Source: Ampelocalamus luodianensis (Eukaryota > Streptophyta > Magnoliopsida > Poales > Poaceae). From it: a stretch of DNA of 64,000 nt. A program made the position numbers and the translations under genes. The stretch spans positions 15,302,671-15,366,670 of the forward strand of contig CM070620.1 of the NCBI GenBank assembly GCA_036346255.1. Direction: 5' to 3'. Below are positions 11,301-22,394 of the stretch, in pieces (the first letter of the stretch is position 1; each line of letters begins with the position of its first letter). The notes beneath the pieces are model-generated. The model saw only the letters and a list, made by a program, of their open reading frames with translations. It ran no database searches and was not told the DNA's origin.

Positions 11301-12400
11301 TGTTATTTTTTGGGAAATTGGTCTTTCACCATAAACTAAAACTGGACGGTACTCTTGAGCGCTACAAAGCATGTTGGGTCCTCTGTGGTTTTTCCCAAGA
11401 ACAAGGGGTGGATTTTGATGAAACTTTCAATCCTGTCATCAAACTAGCCACCATTCGCATTGTTCTCTCCATCGCTCTCTCTCTCGCAATTGGCCAATTC
11501 ACCAACTCGATGTCAAAAATGCTTTTATGCATGACACTCTTTCTGAGGTGGTGTTTCGTCGCCAATCTACTAGCTTTGTTGATTCATCCAGACCGAACAC
11601 ATGTGTGTCGGCTTAACCGTTCCCTCTACAGCCTCAAACAAGCTCCTCGCGCCTGGTATCAACGTTTCACTACATACATTGAGACAGTCGGGTTCATCTC
11701 CTTGAAATCCAACACTTCTCTCTTTGTTCTTCATAGCACATTGGGTACGACCTTTTTACTTCTTTATGTCAACAACATCGTCTTGACAGCTTCGTTGCCA
11801 CAACTTCTTACGTGGATCATCACCGCTCTCTGCTCAGAGTTTGCTATGACGGACATGGGGGACCTCCACTACTTCCTCGACAACGCTGTTACGCGTACCT
11901 CTTTCGGCATGATGCTCTCGAAGTCCAAGTATGTCGTGGAGATCATCGAGCGAGCTGGTATGGCGACTTGCAAGTCGCCACCCACACGATGGACACATCA
12001 CCCAAGCTAGCGACAAATCGGCCCTACTATTGCGGACGACATCATCTGCTGCACCTCATTGAGCAACTGCGATACCTCACCTTCACGGACCGACATCGCC
12101 TGCACGTGCGGCGATTTGTCTTCATATGCACGACCCACGCGAACAACATCTTCAACTTGTCAGCGTGTGCTCGGATACATCCCGGGGATGCTTCATCATG
12201 GTCTACAGCTCACAACTTCCTCGACCGACGCACTAATCGCCTACACCGATGCTGACTGGGCTAGTTGCCCCGACACGCGCCGGTCTACCTCCGGCTACCG
12301 TGTGTTCCTCGGCGAGAACCTTGTGTCTTGGTCGTCCAAACGCTAACACGGTCTCTCATTCCGGTAGCGGAGGTGGAGTATCGGCGGTGGCCAAAGCCGC
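8390..12400 (+). pseudogene. Degenerate copia gag-pol
   Basis: Gag starts at 8390 (MGDLTGNGKN...) with the LKSGNYSKWHNLF segment typical of plant copia gag and hits a stop at 8750-8752. Downstream pieces in shifting frames are recognisable in order. Protease-like FMDTGVTAHMAA is near 9613. The pre-integrase LWHRRLGHP...CHACQLGH zinc region is at about 10015-10135. The integrase core SCPYTSQQNGKAERVIRS is at about 10457-10515. Reverse transcriptase follows, with FSQEQGVDFDETFNPV and LYSLKQAPRAWYQRF (11.39-11.67 kb). The catalytic motif normally YVDD is YVNN here (11765-11776). RNase H remains include AYTDADWASCPDTRRSTSG (12241-12297) and SWSSKR ahead of a TAA stop at 12344. Multiple stops and frameshifts make it non-functional. 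Confidence 0.93.
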
Positions 12401-12706
12401 TGCTAAGGCTGGGCTCGCCAACTCCTCCGGGAGCTTTGGTGTCCCATGGCCACGGCTATTGTTGTTTTCTGCGACAACGTCAGTGCGGTCTACATGTCGT
12501 CGAAACTCGTTCAACATTAACAGACAAAGCCCATCAAGATCGACTTGCGCCGTGCGTGATCGCGCGTTGCCATGGGACAAGTGCGTGTTCTTCATGTCCC
12601 ATCATCGCGCTAGTTCACGATATCTTCACCAAAGGCCTGCCATCATCGTTATTCTTGGATTTCGGGACAATCTCAATGTCCGTCCTTCTCCGCTGTATTG
12701 CGGGAG

Positions 12707-12938
12707 TGTTAGGCAATATTATTGCCATGTCAAGTAATCCCGATTAGGCAATATTATTGCCATGTCAGGTAATCCAAACTACCATAATTAGGAGGATAAG
12801 TATAGCATGTAATCCACCTAATTATGGTTAGGATTGGCCGGGATTTCATCCCATGTACCAGTATATATGTTCTATATATACATGAGCAATGAAAGCCACG
12901 AATTGTGGCCTCTTCCCTAATCCTCTCTCAAACTTTCA
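12707..12938 (+). repeat. 3' LTR of the copia element
   Basis: 232 bp. Compared by eye with the 5' LTR there are about six substitutions over the shared 216 positions plus one 16-bp insertion (around 12838-12853). Confidence 0.95.
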
Positions 12939-12943
12939 CTAAT

Positions 12944-13565
12944 CAATCCATCTACATCTCCATCACCATCACCATCACCTCTCAGAGTGACATGAACACC
13001 ATCCTAGTTAAGACTTCAATCCTACTATCAATAAATGTACGGACTACACATGAATGCATGGGCTACAATGTAAAGATTCTTCTCATACTGTTCAGTGCAT
13101 AGCCCTTCCTTTTCTCCACACCGACGATGCAGTTTGCAAAACTCTAGAAGGTGATCACGTTGCATGCTTAGCTCCCTGCCTCCCTCGCCTTTTTCCCTCG
13201 GTGATCGATGTCGATGTACTGGAATCAAATCAGCAACTCGTACGCAGGCTGCAAAGTGGCCGACAACCCCGTGTTAAAGCAAGCCTCAAGCGGCTTTGAG
13301 TCAAGCCCACTTGTAGCTTAGCCTCGGATGGCAGATCTTTGTGGGCGCGAGAATCCATGGAGCGCCAGCATTCCCAGTCTTTCAACTTGTCGATCAGACA
13401 ACCCAATCTGGTCACTAGTAGTACAACGATGAATGATCTGCTATGCTAGTCGATCTGTTGTTCTGTGTGCCGTACAACGAAAATCAACGACGAACGGTTT
13501 GTGCGGCTAGCGTTGTAGCATGTCGGCCTAAGCACCCCGTGCTCTAATAGTAGCACAGCATGCTT
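12944..13565. other. Intergenic region between copia and MULE
   Basis: About 620 bases without a recognisable gene. A short CATCAC simple repeat is at about 12961-12978. Open frames here are short and overlap on both strands. Confidence 0.5.
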
Positions 13566-13574
13566 AACACCTTA

Positions 13575-15097
13575 GAAGATAGGACATAATTGGCCCCTAG
13601 AGCACGGTAATTCCAAATCTAGTCATTTTACTTTCAAAATTCCGTTTTTAGCCCCTTGGATCCACGTCTTTGCGGCACGGACCGCGAGATCGCACTGCTG
13701 CCATCGGCGACATGTGACAAGTTCTTGCTGCTGCCCCTACAACAAGTTGGTTATTGTAGCACGTGCAGTTTTCCCAAAAATCTATTCAAATATATTTTGC
13801 AGGAATTTCTAAATATAGAAAATGAGCTCAAAAACTATGAAATTTTTTGGAGCCTTCAGGATAGTGTACTTGATTGTGTAATTTTTCAAAATTGTATCAG
13901 TTATGATTTTTCTCTAAAATTTATTTAAATATATTGTTTGTAGAAATTTTCTAATATAGAAAATGAGGTCCAAAATTATGATTTTTTCAGGCTCCTTATA
14001 CGATTGTACTTGATTGTGTAATTTTTCCATAATTTTATATGTTCAAATTACCTCGACAAATTAAGGGTTTAGGTCTAAAAATTAGGACAAAAGGTTTCAA
14101 AAATTAGGCTTTCATGATTTCATGTAACTTGGAAACATCAAAATTGTTTACGTCATGGGAACTTAACAGTGCTAGATACAATGAATAAATAGACCCCGAA
14201 TCGGGGTCGACACTTAAGTACCCCCTGTTAAATCACGCAGTCTGCGCGTTCTTATGTTATCAAACACTTCCCACCGGTGGTGTCTGCGATTCCTCCATTC
14301 AAGAGGAGGGAATACCATTGGTAGGTTAACATGGAGCGGTAATTCTTTAATGTCAAATAGACATTTTATATATCTGGTTTGCTTCATATACCTATCTTTT
14401 TTACCCATTTTGACATCCTTTTGTGTTGGCTTGATAACAAGTAATTCCTTATTAGCCAGCCAGCTAAACAAGGTTGACCCAATGGCATACCGCTCCAAGT
14501 CACATGAAATCATGAAACCCTAATTTTCGAAACCTTTTGTCCTAATTTTTGAGACCTAAACCCTTAATTTGTCGAGATAATTTCGGAACATATAAAATTA
14601 TGGAAAAATTACACAATCAAGTACACTGTATAAGGAGCCTGGAAAAAACAATTCATAATTTTTGGACCTCATTTTCTATATTACAAAATTTCTACAAACA
14701 ATATATTTAAATGAATTTTAGAGAAAAAAATCATAACCGATAAAATTTTGAAAAAAATACGCAATCAAGTACACTGTCCCAGGAGGCTCCAAAAAAAATT
14801 TCATAGTTTTTTGAGCTCATTTTCTATTTTTAGAAATTCCTGCAAAAATATATTTAAATAGATTTTTGGGAAAATTGCTATTGTGCTACAGTAACCAACT
14901 TGCTGCGGTAGGGGACGGCAGCAACTTGCTGCTGCGGTCACCGACGGCAGCAACTTGCTGCTGCGGTCACCGGCGGCGGCGAGTGCGATCTGCGATGCAG
15001 TGCGCGGCATGTGGATTCGGGGCTAAAACGGATTTTGAAGGTAAAAGGCTAGATTTGGAATTACCGTACTCTAGGAGGCCAATTACGTCCAAAATTC
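13575..15097. mobile_element. Long-TIR (foldback) Mutator-like element, non-autonomous
   Basis: Two long inverted arms, about 13575-14132 and 14495-15097, match over nearly their full length, for example TTGATTGTGTAATTTTTC against its complement and the CTAGATTTGGAATTACCG end. The outer ends both start GAA and share TAATTGG. A 9-bp direct duplication AACACCTTA flanks the element (13566-13574 and 15098-15106), the size expected for Mutator. The ~360-bp centre has no transposase; it holds a small palindrome (ACCCCGAATCGGGGT, 14194-14208). The right arm has a tandem duplication of a CAGCAACTTGCTGCTGCGG unit (near 14930-14970) absent from the left arm. Confidence 0.88.
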
Positions 15098-15268
15098 AAC
15101 ACCTTAGGGTTGTGTGTACATCATCAGTTAGCTGGTCCTTTTCCCAGGAAAAAAATTGCCACCGTTGAATCAAAGACGTGCGAAGGCCGGGAACCGGTTC
15201 TACCATCTGGTAGAGGATCCACGATCCTCCCAAGGCTCCAATTAATTAACCTAGCTCCATGCTATATG

Positions 15269-17272
15269 GGCTTGTTTGGTTAAGTGTCCTGGCGCCTCGC
15301 TCGCTTTGGCAGTCTTTGCAGGGAACCTCTTGGAATGACGTTTGGTTCTTGCCTAGATGCATATGCTGCCCGGCGGGGCGAATCCGGTAACCGGCACCCA
15401 AAATTTTAAAAACACGAGAGAGTTCATTGACCCACCCATTGCTAAACCACTAAGCTCGGGTCCAAATCCTCTCATGTTCTCTTGATCTCCTATTCCCAAT
15501 CGGCCAATCCCCAACCCTAATCTGTCCTCCCACTCTCAACCCGACTTGGGAACCAAATTACGGAAGGAAGCGGCGCCTGGGAGCGAGCGAGGCCGCGAGA
15601 AGCGGCGCGCGGGGCGTCGCCGGTCGGCCGTCGGTGGCCAGCGGCGCGGAGGTTGTCGTCTGACTTCTTGGCTGGACACCTAGAGCGGCGGCGGGTCGCC
15701 GGAGCCGGGACCAGGAGCACCGCGCCTTCGCGCGCACTGAGAGTAAGCGCGGCTGCGCGGAGCGACGTCGGGGCGTCGCCGGTCGGCCGTCGGTGGCCTT
15801 GGCGCGGAGGAGGCGTCGTCTGACTGGCTGGTTGGACACTGAGGCGGCGGTAGGTCGCGGGGCCGGGACCAGGAGCACCGCGCTGCGCCACGACACTGAG
15901 TGGCGCGGCGCTTGGAGCGGCGTCGAGGCGTCGCCGGTGCCCGGTCGGCCGTCGGCGCTGGACGTCTGGAGCCTGGTCCGCCTCCCGGCCTCCGCCTCAC
16001 CGCCTCACCCCCTGGTCGCCTGCCGCCTTGAGCGTTGGCAGTTGGCCGAATGCCCAAATGAGTAAATGACTTGGAGTTGGACTGCTGAGTCTCTTTTGAT
16101 ATTTTCTTGATATGTTTGTCTTATACTCTTATTGTCTAGTTGTCTTGATAGTTTATAGTTGATAGAATGAATGAATAATGGACCATTAGACCATTGATCA
16201 TATGGTATGCCATGTTTGTCTAGTTGTCTTGATAGTTCATAGACCATCAGAATTCAGACCAATAGTATGGATGATTAATTCTTGAATGATTGTTTAGTCA
16301 CATTTATTGAGAGAGAAATTTTCTTGAAAGTTGATGAAGATGATGTAATGAAACGTTTTCAAGGTATGAAAACGTGTAAAATAGTATTATAATTTCTTTG
16401 CATAGTTGCATATTTTGTAATTTTCTATTCATATAAAACCTTATTTGAACTATTTATATTGTGCTTTTGATAAATTTAGAACATATGTGTTAGATTTATA
16501 ATGTTATAAAATTATTGTATAAACTATAAAATTATAAATAAAATATACCCCATCGTCTAATTTTAGATCCACCTGCTGCGAGACACTCAAGATTGAGCGC
16601 TGTGCCGGGCGGCTCACCGCGCCTCTAATCGTCTTCCTCCCTAATCCTCTAATCGCGAGCACGGCGGACGCGGCACGCGGCGTGGAGCGAGATGGAGCAT
16701 AGCGTGGTGGGCGGGATGGAGCGAGCGGCGTGGACAGCAGCTGCCGGAGGAAAGTCGGCAAGCGGCCGGCGACACCGTCCCGGCCCGCGTGCGCCGTCAT
16801 CGGCGGCCCGCTGAGCGGCGCCTCTTCCTCCTGCAGGGGCGCAACGAGGATCCTTCTCAATATCGCCTCGCGAACCCATGGCGACCGCACTTTTGATGCA
16901 ATTGTGTGAATCACACTTGTTCATGGTATCCATCGATTGGGGATTATCCACTTCTTTGCCTTTTTCTTTCCTTCTTTTTGGGCGGAAGAAATTTGGATAA
17001 TATATGCGGATAGAAATGGATGGTGTGTAAGGATTTGAGGATGAGGATAAGGTTCGATTTAGAAAGGTGTTTATGAAAGTGTATTTCGTTTCTTTTAGGT
17101 ATTCTCATTCTCAAAGCGTGTTTTTCAATTTTACGCTTTTCTAGGGCCAGGTCATCAACCAAACGCCATTTCTTCATGCTTGTCTAGCAGGAAAAATCAT
17201 TTGATTTTTACGCTACCTCTAGGCACCATTTTTTACTAGGCATAGAGCTCAGGACATAAACCAAACAAGACT
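15269..17272. mobile_element. ~2-kb DNA element with TTTGGTT-type terminal inverted repeats
   Basis: The left end GGCTTGTTTGGTTAAGTGTC and the complement of the right end AGTCTTGTTTGGTTTATGTC match over most of 23 bases. Further in, GACGTTTGGTTCTTGCCTAG resembles the complement of 17145-17170. The flanks share TATATG (15263-15268 and 17273-17278), part of a possible 8-bp hAT-type duplication with two mismatches. The interior is bimodal: a GC-rich minisatellite block, an AT-rich middle and a second GC-rich block (16560-16880). No transposase is recognised, so the superfamily is not settled. Confidence 0.6.
15612..15965 (+). repeat. GC-rich minisatellite, ~158-bp unit, about 2.3 copies
   Basis: GGGGCGTCGCCGGTCGGCCG recurs at 15611 and 15770, with a weaker third copy at about 15927. 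GCCGGGACCAGGAGCAC recurs at 15704 and 15862. The unit length is about 156-159 bp. Because the unit is not always a multiple of three and stops occur, the long arginine-rich frames across it on both strands are probably not genes. Confidence 0.8.
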
Positions 17273-17526
17273 TATATGCCTCCCACACCACTACAGTAGG
17301 AATGAAAACAATACCATGTCACAAGTGATGGAGTTTAGGGCATCTTTAATAGTGTGACATCACCATCTTTATGGATTGCTATGTAGGATTTGTGATGACA
17401 TGGAAGAGGAGAGGAAGAGAGGGAGTGAGTCGCGTGCTTGTTGCGAGCAGTGCCAGAGCTACGTCTGTGAAACAATACACAAGCCACGGTGAATATTCTA
17501 TCGTATGTCTATCTATCTATCTATTA

Positions 17527-19700
17527 TCTTATTAAAGTAGAGTCAAAACAAGCCACTATGTTTGTTCTTAATGGCTAGAAATTTCCATGTTAATAGGTGA
17601 AAAAAGAGAAAGATCTATATCATCGATCGTGGTGGGTCGATATTATAACGGTCTAGATTAAAAGAAAGAGTCCATCTCAAGTACAATAAAACTAAAATTC
17701 AGAATAAAAATAAAATAAAACAAGCGATTTGATTTTCATCACAATTCCAAAGTAAAAGAGTCCATATCAAGTACAATCAAACTAAAAATCATAATAAAAA
17801 TAAAATAAAATAGCAATTTAATTTTCATACGAATTCCATGATAAAATTCTGAATAATTAGAATTTGAAAAAATGACAATTAGATATCATAATCCAACAAA
17901 AAATAATTAAAATTAGGATTAGATTTGTATACGAATTCCAAAGTAAAATCAGTAAATAACTGTAATTCAGAATAAAAACACAGAACTTATTAAAGCAGAG
18001 TCAAAAGAAGTTATCACATTTGCTCTCAATGGCTAGAAATTCTTACGTTAATCGGTGAAAAAAAGAGAAAGATCTACACTATCAATTGTTAAAATAAAAT
18101 TAACAATTTGAATTCCATACGAATTCCTAAGTAAAATCCCTAAATAATTAGATTATGAAAAAAAAATAAACAAAAAATGTCAACTAGATTTGTATCCGAA
18201 ATCCAACCAAAAATAACTAAAATTCAGAATAAAATTAGCAATTTGATTTTGATACGAATTCCAATTATTATAATTCAGAATCAAATTTTAAAAATAATTG
18301 GCAATTATATTTGTATACGAAATCCAACAAAAATAAATGAAATTAGTGTTAAAAATAAAATATTATTTTGATTTCAAAATGAATTCCAAAGTAAAATCGA
18401 AATAAAAATAAAGAACTTATTAAGCGATGTCAAAGAGGAAGATCTACACTATTGATCATGGTGCGTCCAAACTAAAAAGAGAGTACATGTCTAGTACAAT
18501 AAAACTAAAATTCACGATAGAAATAAAATAAAATTAGCAATTTGATTTTCATACGGATTCCTAAGTAAAATCATTAAATAATTAGAATTCAGAATAAAAA
18601 TAAACAAAAATGACATTTGACTTGTATATGAAATCCAACAAAAAATAACCAATATCCGGTTTAAAAATAAACTAAAATAAGAAATGCTTTAATCGACTTC
18701 CAATAATTATAATACAAAATAAAAATTAAACAATAATTGACAATTAGATTTGTATCTGAAAGCCACCAAAAAATAACTAAAATTTGGAATACAAATAAAA
18801 TAAAATTGGCAATTTGATTTCAATACCAATTCCAAAGTGAAATCCTAAACAACTATAATTTGGAATAAAACTTTAAGAAAAATAGGTAATTTGATTTGTA
18901 TACAATTCAAGAAAAAATAACTTAAATTCTGAATAAAAAATAAAAATAAAATTTGCAATTTGATTTCATACAATTCAAAAGTAAAATCCTAAATAACTAA
19001 ATTTTAGAATAAATTTAGCAAATTGATTTAATATCTGAACCATAACAAAAATAACTTAAATATTGTATAAAAATGTTATAATAAGGGTATCACAAATGGT
19101 GTCGGAGGAGACACAAAAGAAGCCACCATGTTATCTCTGAAGGGATAGAAATTCTGTGTTAATCGGAGGAAAACTAGAAAGATCTACACCATAGATTAAA
19201 AGGTGCATGTCAAGTACAATAAAACTGAAATTCAAAACAAAAATAAAATAAAATTAGCAATTCGGTTTCCATACGAATCCCCAAGTAAAATACCCAAATA
19301 ATTATAATTTAGAATAAAAATTAAACAAAAATGGCAATTACATTTGTTTACAAAATCCAACCAAAAATAAATGAAATTCGAGAATAAAATGAGCAATTTG
19401 ATTTGATACAAATTCCATGGTAAAATCCCTACATAACTATAATTTAGAGTAGAAATTAAAGAAGCATTAACAATTGGATTGTTATACGATTTCCAAGAAA
19501 AAAATAACTAAAACTCAGAATAAAAATAAAAGAAAAATTAAAACTTGATTTCCATATGAATTCCAAAGTAAAATCCCTAAATAAATAAAATTCAAAATAA
19601 ATTAAATAAAATCAGCAATTTGATCTGTATACGAACTCGAATAAAAAATAACTTAAATTTTGAATAAAAATAAAAGTTATGTTGAGGATGGCACGAATGG
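17527..19700 (+). repeat. Diverged AT-rich tandem array
   Basis: Blocks beginning CTTATTAA(A)G..G(A)(T)GTCAAA recur near 17527, 17986 and 18415. Each is followed by GGTGAAAAAAGAGAAAGATCT-like sequence and then repeated CAATTTGATTT...ATACGAATTCCAAAGTAAAATC motifs. GTGTCGGAGGAGAC recurs near 19099 and 19703. The blocks are roughly 430-460 bases long at first and then irregular. No coding sequence. Confidence 0.7.
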
Positions 19701-19960
19701 TGTCGGAGGAGACCACGAAAGAGTGCGATGTCATTGATTTATCTGTAAGAAGACAATGACCCATGGGGTAGCAAAGAAGAGCGGCGGCGATGGAGATAGG
19801 GACAACGCATTACGCTCACATTAGCCGTTTAACAAGGACAATGTCATGTTATTCGCCAAAAACATTAACGTGAAAGTCGAGTTAAAGTAGACAAGGACCG
19901 CTATGACAAGTGGTGGCGTCGATGTTGTTGATGAAGTTAGTGGCCAAAGAAGCTCGATGT

Positions 19961-21070
19961 GGGAAGCCCTATCAAACATGAGATGAAGCTTTGCATTGGA
20001 GATAAGTTGTGTATGCGATATGTGGCCATCGGGTAGTTAGGGCGTGCCATCACAAGTGAGGGCACCGCATGACCGATGTTGGCATGAATATTCTCCATAT
20101 CGTTAGACAACAACTAAAGCGGATATGCGATATCATAGAAAATAGGAGGTCATCACGGTTGGTGAGGAAGCCACAACGTTGTGTTGGCCAACATAGAATA
20201 AGAGAAGTGATCGACATGAGAGAAAGGACATTGAGAATGTATAACATCATGCATGCGTATATTCATGGATGCATCTGTACAAATAAAAGGGCGAGGCGTC
20301 TGAGGTAGAGGAGCAAAATGCGAGTATAGACAACTCGGACATAGGGAATAGGCTCGAGGCCACGAGAGGCGTGATAGATATCTTCGACAAGGATCGATGG
20401 CGGTTAGCATTAGCGATTGGGTAGAAGTATAAGATAACTATGTGGTAAAATATTGCATTACAACTAGTAGTAGTGAGAATGATCAATCGATATTTGGGCT
20501 TGATGTTGGAGGTTGAAGCAAAAAAAGGCGTGACAACGAGAAGATATAGAAGACACGATTTGGTGGGATAGCCGGCGTGTGAGGAAGATATGTTCAAGAT
20601 AGGTCGTCTATGGTGCATTGATGTATGCATGATCAAGGTACTACAATACCATGTAAACTAATAAGATAATTTGCGCACACTTAATCAACGTATTGCTTGA
20701 GATTAAATAGAGATACATGTTCATGCATACAAAGATAGGGGCATGCAACTACATGATCAATGCATAATAGAGAGTGATTTCGTTTGTAAGAACCCCAATA
20801 ACTTATTATGCTCAATGATTTTCTTCCATCGAAGCTCATATTTAAATTATGTTCCTCATGTTGTATTTTCCTACCGGCTTCTATTGTTATTTCCAATGTT
20901 TAGGACATCTTAAAAAAAAATCTAAATATCATACTAGATATGTAAATATATTCTTAAGCATTTATACAAACTTTGAAACAAAACTAGACACGCAAATGGG
21001 CTAGCCACTGTGCTAGTTTTGTTGTTCGAGCAATGACATCGCTATCCTGACGCGTTTTGTGGACCCGGCA
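19961..21070 (+). repeat. Helitron tail, tandem copy 1
   Basis: Starts GGGAAGCCCT at 19961 and runs past CTAGT (21013) into flank TTTGTTGTTCGAGCAATGAC. Copy 2 begins 1118 bases later and shares the landmarks CTAGGGCGTGC/TTAGGGCGTGC, ACATCATGCATGC, GGGCTT.TTGTTGGAGGTTGAAGC, AAACTAATAAGATAATT and AAGAACCCCAA. The copies are clearly diverged (substitutions and small indels), so the duplication is not recent. Confidence 0.8.
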
Positions 21071-21078
21071 TAGATATG

Positions 21079-22210
21079 GGGAAGCCCTGTCAGACAGGAG
21101 ATGAAGTTTTGCATTGAATACGAGCTATGGATGATATGGGTCCATCGAGTAGCTAGGGCGTGCTATCACTAGTGTGGGGCACAACGTCACGGCGATGGCA
21201 GAAGACTCTCCATATCATTGACAACGACTAAAGAAGACATGCCGACATCGGACAAGATGGGAGGTCGCCGCTATTAATGAGGAAGCCATAATATTGAGTT
21301 GGCCAGCGTCGAAGAAGAAAGCGACCGACATGAGAGAAGAGGACATAGAGCATGTATAACATCATGCATGCTATATACATGCATGCATTCGTGTGAATAT
21401 AAGCGCGGGCGTCTGAGAGCAGATGAGCAAAAGCTTGTAGTAGAGCGACACGGACATAGGGAATAAGCTTGGGGTCACGGAGAGAGCATGATAGGCGCGC
21501 GCGCGGGGATCGGTGTGATTGCATATGTATGCGCGTTGCTATCATAGCGGTTAGTATTAAGCAATAATTGAGGAGAAGTAGAGGATAACTATGCAATAAA
21601 GTATTGCATTGGAAGGGTATGCAGGTGAGAGAGATCGATTGAGATTTGGGCTTCTTGTTGGAGGTTGAAGCAAAAAAAGATGTGACAACGAGAAGAGATA
21701 GAAGACACCCGATTCAGTAGGGCGGTAGGCGTGTGAGAGAGATAATATCAAGGTAGGTCACTCATGGTGCATTGGCGTATGCATGAGAAGGTATTATAAT
21801 ACTATGTAAACTAATAAGATAATTAAATCGTGTACATAATCAACATATTGCTTGAGATTAAATAGAGATACATGTGTATGCAAACAATTAGGGAAAAAAG
21901 CAACTAATAGAGTAAGGATAGGGGTATGCAGCTACATGATCCATGCATGATAGAGAATGGTTATGTTTGTAAGAACCCCAACACCTTGTTATGATCAATG
22001 ATTTTGTTCCATCGAAGCTCATACCTCAATTACGCTTTCAGGTTGTATTTTCCTTCAAGCTTCTATTGACATTTATAATGTTTAGTGTATCTTAAAAATC
22101 TAAATAGCCTACAAGATACATAAATATATTCTTAAACATTTATATAAAGTTTGAAACAAATCTAGTTGCACACCCTACTAGTTTTGTTGTTGGGCGATCT
22201 TGTCGCTATC
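21079..22210 (+). repeat. Helitron tail, tandem copy 2
   Basis: Second copy of the tail starting GGGAAGCCCT at 21079, with its own CTAGT at 22178. Sequence after CTAGT (TTTGTTGTTGGGCGATCTTG) also matches the flank after copy 1. The duplicated unit therefore reached beyond the element's end. Confidence 0.8.
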
Positions 22211-22394
22211 TGGCGCATTTGTGGACCAGCACAAATGGAGTGGCATACGGCGAAGGAAACTTTGGGGCACGGCGCGGCGCGATTTCTACATGGCATGCGA
22301 TTCATCGCTGAGGCGCATGAAAGGATTTCTCCTTGCGCGCAAAGCTGATTTACTCTGCTTGTAATAGCTTTCCTCGGTGCTTCCCCTTCCCTGT

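Larger units (their letters stand above)
8077..12938 (+). mobile_element. Complete but defective Ty1/copia LTR retrotransposon
   Basis: LTRs at 8077-8292 and 12707-12938 begin TGTTAGGC and end TTTCA. The whole element is flanked by the 5-bp duplication CTAAT (8072-8076 and 12939-12943). A primer-binding site TGGTATTAGA starts right after the 5' LTR (8293), and a purine tract GCGGGAG precedes the 3' LTR. Gene order is gag, protease/integrase, reverse transcriptase, RNase H, which is the copia order. All coding parts carry stops or frameshifts, so this copy cannot encode its own machinery. Confidence 0.95.
17512..22182 (+). mobile_element. Helitron-like cluster with AT-rich array and duplicated 3' tail
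   Basis: Starts at a TC-rich TCTATCTATCTATTATC tract (exact first base uncertain) like the presumed 5' end of the minus-strand Helitron near 6.6 kb. It ends at CTAGT twice: 21013-21017 and 22178-22182. Just before each end an inverted pair (AAAACTAG / CTAGTTTT, exact in the first tail) could form a hairpin. The body has two parts: an AT-rich array to ~19.7 kb, and a less AT-rich segment to 22.2 kb with no recognisable Rep/helicase protein. Placement in the Helitrons rests on the termini and on similarity to the element at 4.9-6.6 kb. Confidence 0.55.

Noticed and set aside
12961..12978. CATCACCATCACCATCAC, like a poly-His tag
   Set aside because: Simple trinucleotide repeat just outside the copia element, not in a convincing coding frame.
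15517..16065. Several 90-125 codon frames, mainly minus strand
   Set aside because: They cross a ~158-bp minisatellite and are shadows of one GC-rich repeat.
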